NCBI GenBank assembly: GCA_030544215.1
Contig: JARZZO010000011.1
Coordinates: 42,933,001 to 42,997,000 of the forward strand
Length of the DNA: 64,000 nt
Origin: Zantedeschia hybrid cultivar
Taxonomy: Eukaryota > Streptophyta > Magnoliopsida > Alismatales > Araceae
Direction of reading: 5' to 3'
Shown here: positions 12,976 to 26,012 of the stretch, piece after piece
Layout: each line of letters starts with the position of its first letter
Numbering within the stretch: the first letter of the stretch is position 1
Program-made: the position numbers and the translations under genes
The notes under the pieces: generated by a model
What the model saw: only the letters and a program-made list of their open reading frames with translations
Database searches by the model: none
What the model was told of the DNA's origin: nothing

Positions 12976-12992
12976 TTCTCTCCCTCTTAAAA
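12976..12992 (-). promoter_or_regulatory. Polypurine tract of the chromovirus
   Basis: On the minus strand the run TTTTAAGAGGGAGAGAA ends directly at the LTR start TGTAAGG. This is the plus-strand priming site for reverse transcription, and it fixes the orientation of the whole LTR family in the window. Confidence 0.85.
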
Positions 12993-13105
12993 GAATTTCG
13001 TCTCCGAAATTACCAGAACAGAAATAGCACCAAGGATATGATAACACAAGCTTAAAAAGGAACTTACAAGAAAATGTAAGAAAACTGCTCCCGCATCTCA
13101 TCCTC

Positions 13106-14140
13106 TCATTCCCAGGTCGCCTCGCCTCCGGAGCGATGCTGCGAAATCACCTTGACTAAGGGAACAACCTTGTTCCGAAGGACCTGCTCTCTGCAATCTT
13201 CAATATGCACTGGAAATTCCGGAAAGGATAAGTCCAAAGTGACCTCCAATTCCATAAAGTCTAAGACATGAGACGGATCCTGGACATACTTTCTCAATAA
13301 AGAAACATGGAACACATTGTGCACTCCCGTAAGACTGGGTGTCAAAGCTAGTTGATACGCCATTTCCTCAATTCGAACAAGAATGGGAAAAGGCCCAATA
13401 TATCGCAGACTCAGCTAACCTTGCTTCCCAAATCTCATCACATCCTTGGAGGGTGAGACTCGGAGAAACACGTGGTCCCCAACCTCGAGCTCAAGTGGTC
13501 TCCTAAGTCTTCTGCTTACTCTGAGCTGTAGTCAACCTCTGCTGCACCACTCTGGCAACCTCAGCACACTACTGTACCAACTTTGGCCTTGTTATTTGTC
13601 TCTCGCCAATCTCAGACCAATTCACAGGAGATCGACACGGTCGCCCATACAATGCCTCATATGGCACCATGCCGATACTAGAATGATAACTATTGTTGTA
13701 CGCAAACTCCACCGTAGACAAGTGCTGCTCCGAAGAACCTCCCCAATCTAGGCAACAAGCCCTTAACGTATCCTTCAAGGTCTGAATGGTCCTCTCCGAC
13801 TGCCCATCAGTCTCGGGGTGGTAAGCCGAGCTGACGGCTAACTGCGTGCCTAAGGCCTTCTGAAAACTCCTCCATAATCTAGAAGTAAATCTCAGATCCC
13901 GATATGACACGATGGACAAGGGCACCCCATACAGAGAGATGATCTGGTCCACAAACAACCTAGCTAACTCACCGATTGGCCAGTCCTTCCTAATAGCTAG
14001 AAAGTGCTGTGACTTGGTCAATCGATCAACAATAACCCATATCGCGCCTCTCTTTCTGGGTGACACGGGCAGTCCCATCACAAAGTCTATAGTCACGTGT
14101 TCCCATTTCCACTTCGGGATCAGTAATGGCTACAACAACC
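13106..14140 (-). pseudogene. Chromovirus (Tekay/Del-like) integrase core and chromodomain
   Basis: Reading leftward: the segment WKWEHVTIDFVMGLP near 14120-14070 opens the integrase core, with the first catalytic Asp in TIDFVMG. Then come the usual DRLTKSQHFLA, a degraded second-Asp region (SYRDLRFTS where family members have D-R-D), and the catalytic Glu in SSAYHPETDGQSERTIQ. After a frame break near 13569-13364, containing a stop near 13410, the chromodomain end at 13363-13106 reads VFHVSLLRKYVQDPSHVL. Integrase inserts element cDNA; the chromodomain tail biases the site. Upstream pol is missing because a copia element was inserted at 14141. The sequence has a stop and a frame change, so it is not functional. 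Confidence 0.88.
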
Positions 14141-15726
14141 TGTTTGGATTCGTTGTGTCGAGATCCGACCGAAAAACGCAGCGAAAATAATTATTCGGTA
14201 TCGGATCCGTTGTCCCGTTTCGATCAATAAAATATTCCGAAAAATCTAATTTTACCTTCCGCGGATTCGAATCTGCGTTCATTCTCTGGTTCCGTCGGAG
14301 CAATGCCGCAAGCTGCACAGGTGCCCGGCCTCTAGTGGTATCCACACAGTTCTCCTCGCGAAGGATCGCCCTCGCCTCCTTGCTCGATGCGGCGTTCGTG
14401 GATCCCGTCTGGCTACGCGTAATTCGCTGCGACATGCGGATTCGAAAACTCCCGTCAGACAAAAGGCGGAGCAATCGGGAGCCGAAGCGGAGCCTCCAGA
14501 GGGCCGACCTCGAGATGTGCGCACATGAGAGAGGAGAGAGAGAGGGTGGCGGCTAGGGTTAGGGTTGCTGGCCCCCCAACCTAGTAGCCGTTCTTTTATA
14601 ATAAGTATGTTTGCGATTTTTCATAAAAACCCATACTTATCTGAAAACCCGTCTAATTATCCATCGAGTTGAAAACCTTTTGCATGTGACCCTTTCGACC
14701 CAAATACCAGTCTAGTTAATGGCCCATTAAGCCTAGTAACTCTTTATGGACCCACTGAATTAATTAATATCTTTATATTAATTAATCAGTTGAATTTAAT
14801 GTCTCAGAGTAAATTCGGACGTCGGACGGGCTTCCGACCACGTTGGATGCCAAACAACATCGCATGATCCTGGATGGCATTGGGGTTATCGCAACCCTCT
14901 ATTGGAATCTTTCTGTCATCGGTTAGCGCACGGATATAATCCTTCATCCGTGCAATGTTCCCGAATCGATCAAGGGTATACTTTACTATTAAATCCTAGC
15001 CGGTTGATTCACTTGAATAAGATGCCGTTAATCTATATTGGATAACTCTTTATCTGATACAGTGTCCGCCCTGGCCAGGGACTTAAGCGCATCATTCTTG
15101 GAACATTATCTCTCATAATACTAAGAGCGGATGATCCCATATTGAACACACAATTACCTTCGGTGGCAATTCTCTGAATCCGATCATTTGACTTATTGAT
15201 AACCTATGGCTAGGGATTCGTTAGTCAAAGTCAAAGTTCAGAGACGTACTAATAAGGTATCTTTGGTGTCTCAGGTCCAAAGATCATCTACGCAATCGAG
15301 ACAAAAGAATCGAGCTAGTTAACAGTGAGGTATATACCATCCAACGATTTTAGGTCGGATCAATTCAGTGAACTCATTCCCTAATGAGCACCTACAGGTC
15401 CAGCATAGTGTCTCCACACAAGTGACTTATAGGATCAGTCACTCTCATCATATGAGCCGAAGAAACCTATATTAGTCTATCCGGATTTTTGGTGTCCATC
15501 TCAAACATCCTCTGACTAGGAATAATTAAGAACATGTGTTTATAAGTCTTCGGTCCCGTAATTATTATCTCATTATAATTCGAAGATTGTTGCACATGTT
15601 CATGGACTTCATCGTGATACAATAATCATAAATCAAACTAATTATACAAATGAATTAATGCCATTATATTAATAAACTAAATGATACATAGTATTGGATT
15701 GGCTTTCAGACCACCTAATACTAACA
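14141..15726 (-). mobile_element. 3' LTR of minus-strand copia element
   Basis: On the minus strand the LTR opens TGTTAGTATTAGGTGG at 15726, just after the tract AAGTGGGAGAT, and ends ATCCAAACA at 14141. Length 1586 bp, matching the solo copy at 7550-9136. It inserted into chromovirus integrase sequence that resumes at 14140. A TATAAAA-type box lies near 14595-14600. The 5' LTR is not found, so the target duplication cannot be tested. Confidence 0.85.
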
Positions 15727-15740
15727 ATCTCCCACTTAGA

Positions 15741-18700
15741 CTAAAGCCAATCACTTTTATACAGAATACCCATATTCTCTAAGTGATGCTCAAAGACATT
15801 TTGAGACAAAGGTTTTGTCAGTGGATCTACTATGTTGTGGGTTGAAGGAACTCTCTCCATTACGACATCTCCTCGAACTATAATTTCTCTGATCAGATAA
15901 AAGTGCTCCAGAATGTGCTTCGACTTCTGATGAGACCTCGGCTCTTTCGCTTGAGCAATCGCCCCATTGTTGTCACACAACAGTAGGATGGGACTAGAGA
16001 TGCTTTCCACTACACCAAGATCGTCGAGGAATTTCTTCATCTAGACAGCTTCCTTGGTGACTTCAGCAGCAACAATATATTCAGCTTCCGTTGTCGAATC
16101 AGCAGTGGTTTCCTGTTTGGAACTTTTCCAGCTCACTACTCCCCCGTTGAGTGTGAAGTCAAAACCTGATGTCAACTTGCTGTCATCAGGATCAGACTGA
16201 AAACTTGAATCAGTATATCCTTGCAGCTTTAAGTCTCCTCCTCCATAGACTAGAAACATATCCTTAGTTCTTCTCAAGTACTTAAGGATATATTTTGCAG
16301 CCTTCCAATGTTCATCACTTAGATCTACCTGATGTCTGCTCATAACGCTTAGAGTATATGCAACATCAGGTCTAGTACATAACATGGCATACATGATGAA
16401 ACCTATGGTTGAAGCATAGGGAATCTTATCCATCATTTCCCTCTCCTCAAAAGTCTTAGGAGACTGACCTTTGGAGAGATAAATTCCATGTCTCATCGGT
16501 ATGAGACCTCTCTTGGAATTTTTCATGCCAAACCTTTTGACAATGGTTTCTATCTACATGAATTGGGTTAAGGCAAGCATCTTCTTTGATCTATCTCTAT
16601 AGATCCGTATTCCTAATACGTAAGATGCTTCTCCCAAATCTTTCATAGAGAAGTTCTTGGATAGCCAGATCTTTACTGATGACATCATCCCTACATCATT
16701 CCCAATGAGTAGGATGTCGTCAACGTAAAGAACCAGGAATGTGATTGCGCTCCCACTGTTTTTCTTGTATACACAAGGCTCATCTTCATTCTTAATGAAA
16801 CCATAAGATTTGATTGCCTCATCAAACCTTATGTTCCAGCTACGGGAAGCTTGCTTTAGTCCATAAATGGACCTTTGCAACTTGCATACCATATTTGGAT
16901 ATTCCTTTGATGTGAAGCCCTCAGGTTGTATCATATACACCTCTTCCTCAAGGTTTCCATTGAGGAAGGCCATCTTCACATCCATCTGCTAGATCTCGTA
17001 ATCATGGTATGCAGCAATGGCGAGAAGAATTCTGATAGACTTGATCATGGTAATGGGTGAGAAGGTTTCGTCATAGCCCATTCTTTGCCTTTGACGATAC
17101 CCTTTCGCCACTAGCCTTGCCTTATAGGTCTCTAGTCATCCATCTGCACCAATCTTTCTTTTAAAGATCTATTTGCAGCCAATAGGTACTATACCTTCAG
17201 GCAAGTCCAAGTTCCAAACTTGGTTGATGTGCATGGACTGAATCTCAGAATTCATGGGTTCTCGCCATTTCCTGGCCTCTGGGGTTTCAATGGCCTCCTT
17301 GTAAATCTTAGGATCACCATCCTCATTATAGAATATCCTAGAACCATCCAAATTAATATGTCACACATATCTTTCTGATGGTTTAAGTACTCTTTATGAC
17401 CTACGAGTTTCTTGTATACTTATTTTGAACAGGTTCAAAAACTGACAATTCATCAGATGAACCATTACCAATTTGTGGGTTTGGAATTTCTTCCAAAATT
17501 ACTTTACTCCCACTATCTTTCTTGAGAATATAATCTTCTTATAAAAAGACAGCTTTTCTGACTACAAACACCTTTTGTTTGCCAGGATGATAAAAGTAAT
17601 ATCCATAAGTTTCCTTTGGATATCCCACAAATCTGCATTTGTCAGTTCTAGACTCCAACTTATCTGCATAATGTCTTTTAACATGAGCAGGACATCTCCA
17701 GATTTTAACATGTTTAAGGTTTGGCTTCCTTCCATTCCATATCTCATACGGAGTGGGTACCTTGTTCAGGATATACATAGCCGAGCTAAGTGCATATCCC
17801 CATAAGGACACAGGTAATTTGGACATGCTCATCATGGATCACACCAATTCCATTAATGTGCGATTCCTCCTTTCTGATACACCATTCATCTGAGGTGTAA
17901 GATGAGATAGGATACCATTGTCCTTTAAGTATTTCATGAACTCTGTACTCAAGTATTCACCACCACGATCAGATCGGATGGCTTTTATGCTTTTTCCGAT
18001 TTATTTTTCTATTTCATTCCTAAATTCTTTGAATTTCTTAAAGGCTTCAGATTTATACTTCAGTAAGTATATGAATCCGAATCTTGAGTAATCATTAGTG
18101 AATGTGATGAAGTACGAGAAACAACCAATGGCTTGGGTAGACATAGGACCACATACATCAGAATGTATTAGTTCCAGTAAGCTTTTGGCTCGTTCTCCAG
18201 TTCTAGTAAATGGAGATTTAGCCATTTTACCCATTAAACATGACTCACAGGTCGCATATGATTCATAATTAAATGGATCTAAGTATCTATCTTTATACAA
18301 CCTTTGGAGTCTGTTTTTTCTAATGTGACTAAGCCTACAATGCCATAAGTAGGCTTCGTTCATTTCATACCTTTTTCTTTTAGTTAAAGAACTGATGTTT
18401 CAATTCTCATGAGACACATTTAAAAGATACAATCCATTGGACAATATAGCAGAGGCTATTAATTTATTTCTAAAATAAATTGAACAACAATTGTTCCCAA
18501 CATGTAAATTGTATCCTATTCTATCTAGACATGAAATAGAAATAATTTTCCTTATTATGCTAGGTACATAATAATATTCATCTAATGAAAAAGTGTCTCC
18601 GTATGGCAGCTTGAGTTCCACTGTCCCTATAGCGATTGCCGCAACTCTTGCGTCGTTACCTAGCCTCAGTTCCACCTTTCCAGTCCTTAACTTACGCCTT

Positions 18701-19642
18701 CTTGTCAGTGCCTGCACATAATTGCAGATATGAAAAATACATCTAGTATCTAATACCTATGATGTATAATATCTAATTGACAAGTTTACATCTATCATAT
18801 AGATACCTGAAGCGTCCTGCTGCTTCATAGTTCCTTAAGCCTTGTCCTTGAGGTATTATTTACAATTCCTCTTCCAGTGCCCCTTCTGATGACAGTAGAA
18901 GCATTCACCCTTCTCAGCACTCTTGCCTTTGTCCTTCTTTGACAACTTTTGGCTTCTTCTAATTCTTGCTTTTGCCTTTCCTGAATGCTTGGACTGCTAG
19001 TCTTTTCCTGCCGGTCTTACCAACCATAAGAACATGAGGTTTATCCTTCACAAGGTTCCCCTCTGCAGTCTTCAGTATGTTCAGTAATTCAGCCAAAGTG
19101 GTTTGGATCTTGTTCATGTTGAAGTTAACAATGAATTGTGCATATGATTGTGGAAGTGAAGATAACACAAGGTCGGTATGCATCTCCTTGGGGAGTAGAA
19201 CCCCAAGAGCATCTAGCCTCTCCACCCATTCTATCATCTTCAGCACATGAGTCTGTGCTGAAGATCCCTTTGCCATTTGAACCTTGAACAGATTCTTAGA
19301 AATCTCATATCTCTCGATCCTGCTCTGCTCACCAAATAGCTAATTCAAATGGACCATGAAGGATCTAACATCCATCTGCTCATGCTACCTCTGCAACTCA
19401 TTGCTCATAGAGGCCAGCATGTAGCATTGCGCCATGGTGGAATCTTCCTTCCATTTTTCATATGTCAGTATGTCCTCCTCTGGGGCATCTAATGCTGGTT
19501 CAGTAGGAGGTTCATCACCTAGGACATAAGCAATTTGCTCAGACCTGAGGACAATCTTCAGGTTCCTGAGCCAGTCTGAGTAATTCGGGCCTGTCAAACG
19601 ATTGTCATCAAGTATGCCACGCAACGGGTTATGGTGTGACAC
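15741..19642 (-). pseudogene. Ty1/copia gag-pol polyprotein, decayed
   Basis: Domain order is copia: gag, protease, integrase, reverse transcriptase, RNase H. Gag starts MSHHNPLRGILDDN at 19642 and runs to about 18959, with a stop near 19384. A CCHC knuckle (CFYCHQKGHWKRNC) is intact near 18908-18866. The protease active site near 18745 reads LDTR instead of LDTG. Integrase keeps the His/Cys zinc region (WHCRLSHI, then CESCLMGK) at 18363-18240 and HSDVCGPM. Reverse transcriptase at 16985-16554 has YVDD. RNase H is at 16526-15741. At least two frameshifts (between 18959 and 18717, and between 17539 and 17351) and several stops make it inactive. It is a close relative of the plus-strand element at 26394-29801 and has a fuller gag. 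Confidence 0.92.
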
Positions 19643-20593
19643 TTTAGCCTATAGGAGATAATCAGATTACAATTAGCAGATATTCAGTCAATTAATTTAA
19701 ACATAGACTTTGTTTATCTAGTTTTACTCCCATTAATTTTCATCGGACTGTATAACCTTCAGATATACAGAACGGGAGACGCCGACAGTCTCCTAGCGGG
19801 GATCAAAATCTCCAAGAGTCACAGTATAACCTCGGGTAAACACATAGTATTATATTATTTTCTTAGAGCAACCATCTCATGGTAATTGCAACTCCTTACA
19901 ATATCTAATCATGTTTCGGCTCCCAAGTTACTTAAAGGTCCCGGGTAAACACAATAGACCATTATCCCCGGTCTAAGCTTTACCATCAACACGTGATAGA
20001 GTAGAGTAGAAATATAGTTCCCAGGTAAACACGTGGATAACTATATCGTTCCTCTATTCTTATCCAAAGGCATCTAGTGTCATAATTAATAGTCCTCTCA
20101 ACAGACAATGACAAATCTCGGGTAAACACATAGAATATGCCACTACTGAATTAAGTTCTATTAATCATATTGATAGAGAGCCACGCGGTGCATTCTCAAT
20201 GACTTACGCTACGGCTTAGATTTTGTAATGAAGGTTTTATTTATTTACTTTGGTCTCATCCTAGGTGATAGTATTAAATATATCGTAAATATTACATGTA
20301 CTAATAACCTAGCTTATTTGATTCATAATCAAAATAAAACACACGTATACATACATGTCATTAGTGTGGTCATGGATAGCACTGTGGTTTGACTTGAGCC
20401 AGACAGTCAAACTCACACACAAATAATACAACATTTATATCATGAGTCTGCAAACTCATAGGCTTAAGGAACTCTTTCTTATCCTTCTTGGTTGTAGTTG
20501 TGAATCATCCTCGCTCCATGCTCAGCCGCCTCGATCAAATTACATCATAAAATTCTCAATTACATGATAATTTAAAAGAGGAAGCCTTATGGT
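19643..20593 (-). other. Leader of the minus-strand copia element, with four repeated motifs
   Basis: Non-coding, and aligns with 25160-26393 of the plus-strand copia. It holds four copies of TGTGTTTACCCGAG or close variants (19831-19844, 19940-19953, 20020-20033, 20117-20130, minus strand) at the positions where the other element has a different repeated motif. The leader is cut at 20593 by a plus-oriented copia LTR, so PBS and 5' LTR are missing. Confidence 0.75.
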
Positions 20594-23286
20594 TGTTAGT
20601 ATTGGATGGCCCACAAGCCAATCCGACACTATGTAATATTCAGATTATTAATATAATGGCATATTATTCATTGTGTATCTTATTTGAGCATTGCTTATCG
20701 AATCACGATGAAGTCCATGAACGTGTGCATTGATCTTCAAATTATGATGAGATCATAATTAAGGGACTGAAGGTTTATAAACACATGTTCTTAATTGTTC
20801 CTAGTCATAGGACGTTTGAGAGGGACTTCAAACATCCGAATAGACTAGTACAGGTTTCTTCAGTCCATATGATGAGGGTGACTGATCCTATAACTCACTT
20901 GTGTGGAGACACTATGCTGAACTTGTAGGTGCTTATTGGCGAATGAGTTCACTGAACTGATCCGACTATGAATCGCTGGATGGTAAATACCTCCCTGTTA
21001 ACCAGCTTGATTCTTTTGTCACGATTGCGTAGATGATCCTTGGACCTGAGACGCCAAAGATATCTTGTTGGTGGGTTTCTGAACTTTGACCTTGACTAAC
21101 GAATCCCTAACCATGGGTTATCAATAAGTCAAGTGATCGGGTTTAGGGAAATACCCTCGAAGGTAATTGTGTGTTCAATATAGGATCATCTACTCTCGGT
21201 AGTTTGAGAGAGAATGTTCCACGAATGATGCATTTAAAGTCCCTAGCCAGGGCGGACTCTATATCTGATAAAGAGTTATTGGGTTCAGATTAGCGGCATC
21301 TGATTCAAGTGAATCGACCGGTCAGGGTTTAACAGTAAACCATATCCTAGGTCAATTCGGGAACATTGTACAGATGAAGGATTATATCCGCGCAGTAACC
21401 GTTGACGGAAAGGTTCCCATAGTGGGTTTGATTAATCCCAATGCCTTTCGGGATCACGCAGTGTTGCTTGGCACCCAACGTGATCAGAAGCCCGTCCGAA
21501 TTTATTGTGGTGACATTAAATTTGGTTGATTAATTAATGTAAGGATATTAATTAATTCAGTGGGTCAGTAAGAGGTTACTGGACTTAATGGACCATTAAC
21601 TGGACTGGTATTTGGGCCTAGAGGGTCCCACGCAAATGGTTTTCAAGCTGGTGGATTTTTAACAGGGTTTTGGATAAGTTCGGGTTTTTATGAAAAACTG
21701 CAAACGGACTTCTTATAAAAGCTAGCGACTAGGCTCAGGGGCCAGCAACCCTAACCCTGGCTGTTCCCCACATCTCTCTCCTCTCTCACTGGCGCCATCC
21801 CATCTTTGGGAGCCCCTCAGCAGAGTCTCTTCAATTCCCGAGTTCCGTCTTCCCGTCCGATGAGAAATCGTCTCCGCATGTTACGGAGAATCACACGAAG
21901 CCAGTCGGGATCTGCGGACGCTGCTGCGAGCGAGGAAGCGGTCGGAGGATATCCGAGGAGGACATCAGATATCCGGTTAGACTAGTGCAGATTACCCCTG
22001 CTCATATGATGAGGGTGACTGATCTCATAAGTCACTTGTGTGGAGACACTAAGGCGAATCTGTAGGTGCTCATTGGAGAATGAGTTCACAGAACTGATCC
22101 GACTGAATCGTTGGATGGTATTGTACCTCACTGTCAACCAGCTTGATTCTATTGTAGCAAGTTGCGTGGATGGTCCTCGGACCTGAGACACCAAGGACAC
22201 CTTGGCGGTGGACTTCTGTGCTTTGACCTTGGTTAACGAATCTCTAGCCACGGGATTCTAATACGCCAAGGATTGGGTATAGCGGAATACCGTCGAAGGG
22301 AATTGTGTGTCAATAAGGAATCATTCGCTCTCAGTACTTAGAGAGAGAATGCTCTAGGAAGGATGCGCGAAAGTCCCTGGCCAGGGCGGACGATAATATC
22401 GGGAAAAGAGTTTTCCGATATTCATCAGCGGCATCCAATCCAAGTGAGTCAACCGGTTAGGGTTTGACAACTCGCCATACCCTGAGTTGACTCGAGAGCA
22501 TTGTACGAATGAAGGATTATATTCATGTGGTAACTGTCGGCGGAAAGGTTCCAAGAGTGGGTTACTTAACCCCAAATACCTTCCGGGTTCACGCGGTGTT
22601 GCTTGGCACCCAACGTGATCGGAGGCTCGGTCGAATTCGATGTGCGACATCAATTCGATTGATTAATTGATTAATAAAGGATTATTAATTAATTAATAAA
22701 GCCAGTGAGGAGTCACTGGGCTTGTTGGGCCATTAACTGGACTGGTACTTGGGCCTAGAGGGTCACACGCACATGATTCTCAAGGCGATGGATAAATAAG
22801 TGGGTTTTATATAAACCGGGGGTTTTTATGAAAAACCGCGCGGTTAGTATAAAACATAGCGAATGGGCTGAGCAGGCCAAGCTGCTGCTAACCCTAGCCG
22901 CCCCTCCTCAGTTTCTGTCTTTCTCTGGCGTCCAAGCAGATCCAGATCTGCTCCACCGCTTCTCCGAATCCCGTTCGACGGGAAATCGTCCACGCGTTGC
23001 GGCGATCATTGCGGCGAACGGCGGAGGCTTCGTGGGCTGCGAAGAACGAGGAACTCGAGGATATCCGTCGCGGGGAGGATCGCGTGGACTTCGCTAGAGG
23101 CCGGGCGCTTGCGCGGCTTGCGGTGTCACACCGACGGAACCGAACGGCTGCGGATTCGAATCCGCACACGGTGAGAACTTCGATAATCCGATTATCGTAT
23201 TTTAGATTTCGAAACGGGAACGGATCGCTGTATTTTTTTTGGTTTCCGCTGCGTGAGCGATCCGGAGAAACCGAGAAATCCCAACA
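20594..23286 (+). mobile_element. Chimeric 5' copia LTR made of two LTRs joined at a short shared motif
   Basis: It opens TGTTAGTATTGGATGG at 20594 and ends ATCCCAACA at 23286, followed by the PBS. At 2693 bp it is about 1140 bp longer than its partner at 29816-31367. The first part (20594-21940) is a diverged copia LTR lacking its last 200 or so bases. The second part (21941-23286) is nearly identical to 30023-31367 but lacks the first 207 bases. The join lies at GGAGGATATCCG (21944-21955); GAGGATATCCG also occurs late in the same LTR (23057-23067), so recombination at microhomology explains it. A TATAAAA box lies near 22849. Confidence 0.85.
22821..22837 (+). promoter_or_regulatory. Conserved hairpin upstream of the copia LTR TATA box
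   Basis: GGTTTTTATGAAAAACC has 7-bp arms and an ATG loop, about 12-30 bp from TATA-like sequences. It recurs at 30902-30918, in variants near 21682 (plus), 8021-8037 and 14616-14633 (minus). Conservation in five otherwise diverged LTRs suggests a promoter-linked role, but that is inference. Confidence 0.55.
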
Positions 23287-23287
23287 G

Positions 23288-23303
23288 TGGTATCAGAGCC
23301 AGG
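23288..23303 (+). promoter_or_regulatory. Copia primer-binding site (initiator tRNA-Met type)
   Basis: TGGTATCAGAGCCAGG starts one base after the LTR end. It is the standard plant copia PBS complementary to initiator methionine tRNA and fixes the 5' LTR boundary at 23286. Confidence 0.95.
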
Positions 23304-24234
23304 TTCCACTGTTTCTCGTCCCGTTTCGGTCTCCGAACTTAATATTTCATGCGTTATTCCATGCATAAATGTTCGATTAATTGTTGGATTTTTGTTCATA
23401 CGATGGGCACAGTTAATTAGATTATTTTTCTGCAATTTTTTGAATTTTTTTTTTTTGGGTTTTCGGATTTTTCATGTGATGAAGATCCAGATTTATGGCG
23501 GCTTTGTAAGCACTTCCCAATCGTTGGGATGGAGGATTGAGATCCCAGATCTTCAGGGGATAGTCCCCAATGTGCACAGAGCATTAGGGCCATCACCGGG
23601 AGAGGCTATTGGAGGAGCTCCGGGAGTTCATCTTCTTTATTTTCGGGGATAAAAACCAGAAATCAAAGGGGTGGCTATGGAGCTATTTGGGCTTCTCCGG
23701 GTGTCTACCAGCGGCTGGGATCCCGCCGGTGCTGGGGGGTGTCGCCGGCGGGGCCGGTCGGCTCCGGTGGCCTGCTGCCGGCCAGCGCTGTGGAGGCCCG
23801 CCGCCAGCTGCCTCAAACCTGCAAACCCTAGCAGGTGCTCGTCGGGTTGCAGGAGATGAAGGGGGCCGGCTCGGGGCCGGTTCAACCGAGTGGACCGGCC
23901 GGTTGGGCGAGCCAGGGCCGCCTGGGCCAGGGGCCCGAGCCCTGGCTCGTGCCCAGGGACCCTGGCTCGAGTCTCTGCCGAGCCCAGGGCCAGCATTTGG
24001 GCCGAGCCAGTTGGCTCTATTGGTTGAGCCCATTTGGGCCTTCTTTATTTTGTATGTTAAAGCCCCAATGCCCATTGAAATTCAAAATAAATTTTAAAAT
24101 TCAAAACAGTTTTGAAAATTAAATTTATTTTTCAATTATTTTATTTAAATGGACTTAAAATGATTTTGAATCATTACCAATATATATTAACAATTAGATT
24201 GATTAACAATTAGTTATTAATTGATTAATGTTAA

Positions 24235-24755
24235 TTGTTAGTTTCATAGTTAAACTAATGATTAATCTTAATAATACTAATTTAATGGTTAAATTAGTAA
24301 TTAATAATTATTAATCTAATAGTTAGATTATTAATTATTATTTCAACTAATTGTTAACTAATATTTGAGTTAGTTATTAATTTAATTGTTAAGTTATTAA
24401 TTAACTTAAATGACTGATTTAAATGTTAAATTGGCAGTCCTTAATTAATTATTGTTAGTCATTAATTTAATAGTTAAATTAATGATAACTCTAATTATTC
24501 AATCTAAGAGTTAGATTAATTGATTATTAATTACTTAGTGTTAATTATTAGTTTAAAAGTTAAATTAATAATTAACATTAATTGGCTAATCTAAATGTTA
24601 GATTAGTAGTTAATAGTGAATTTGGTTGATTATTAATTTAAGTGTTAAATTATTAATTGACTTCATTGGATTAATCTAAGAGTTAGATTAGTCTTTAAAA
24701 TAGTCTAATTGTTAGATTATTAATGGGGTTTAATCTAAGTGTTAGATTATTAGAA
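24235..24755 (+). repeat. Array of about 14 A/T-rich mini-palindromes
   Basis: The consensus is TAATYTAA, three bases usually ending in G, then TTARATTA. Clear members are at 24277-24299 (10-bp arms), 24313-24334, 24459-24485 (12-bp arms), 24500-24520, 24587-24607 (9-bp arms), 24672-24695 and 24728-24750. Spacing is about 30-45 bp. Some arms use C/G, others T/A, at matching positions, so pairing is kept while sequence changes. Confidence 0.8.
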
Positions 24756-25452
24756 ATGTTCTAATTTGCATGGAATAATCTGAAATTATTAATTTGGAGT
24801 GTGTGTGCATGTGATGTGTGTTTATTACTTTTAAATTTGATTTAATTGCATGTTAAGATAATAAATGAGTTTTTCAAAATTCAAATGCCAATTTTGATTG
24901 GATCCCAGTTTTTGAAAGCCAAAAATATATATATTTTGAAAACTCATTTATTTTAGCCATGTGATGCGCTGAATCATGTGTGGGATGTTTAAAACACACC
25001 GTGGTCATGGACATGCACTTAATTTATTATTCATGTGATGAATGGATTGTGTGGATCGTGGATGTATGATTGTTTATTAATTGTTAATAAATAGAGGTCT
25101 GCGCACCTCTCTCTCTCATACTCCGATGTATTTCTACTTCTCTCTCTCTCTTGTACTCGCCATAAGGCCTTCTTTAATTTACTTGTAAATTCTAGAATTT
25201 AAATGTAATCTGATCGAGGCAACCGAGGAAGGAGCGAGGATGATCCACAGCTGCAACCAGGAAGGCGAAAAGATGGAGATCTCTTGCCTATGTGATTGCA
25301 GGATATCTAATATAATTATTGTGTTAGGTTGTGTGTGCGTTTGACTGTTGGCTCCAGTCAAACCCACTGTGCTATCCATGACCACACTAATGACATGTAC
25401 GAGATGCATTGTTTTTCTTTTGATTATGAATCAAAGCAGGTTATATATTTAG

Positions 25453-26012
25453 TAAATATATACGATGTATTTATATACTATCACCTAGGAGAGACCAAGA
25501 TAAAAGTTATCTAAATACCCTCATATAAACTCTAAGCCGTAATGCGAGTAGTTGAGAACTTACCGTGTGATCCACCATCATTATAGTCATAGGATTCGAA
25601 TCACTTTAGGCAGGTTTGTTGTGCTATCCACAAGGCCTGCTTAATTGGGAGGAGAAACTGTGGCTATGGCATTAGATGCCTATAGATCGGGGTAGAGGAA
25701 CCATGTAGCTTTGTTGTGCTATCCACAAGGGCTAAATATATACGATGTATTTATATACTATCACCTAGGAGAGACCAAGATAAAAGTTATCTAAATACCC
25801 TCATATAAACTCTAAGCCGTAATGCGAGTAGTTGAGAACTTACCGTGTGATCCACCATCATTATAGTCATAGGATTCGAATCACTTTAGGCAGGTTTGTT
25901 GTGCTATCCACAAGGCCTGCTTAATTGGGAGGAGAAACTGTGGCTATGGCATTAGATGCCTATAGATCGGGGTAGAGGAACCATGTAGCTTTGTTGTGCT
26001 ATCCACAAGGGC
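25453..26012 (+). repeat. Perfect 280-bp tandem duplication in the copia leader
   Basis: 25453-25732 and 25733-26012 are identical at every base I compared. Each unit contains two copies of the repeated motif. Identity implies a very recent duplication, or an assembly artefact. Confidence 0.9.

Noticed and set aside
23609..24097. 162-residue open frame in the copia leader
   Set aside because: GC-rich block with competing frames on both strands, no recognisable domain, and no conserved start context.
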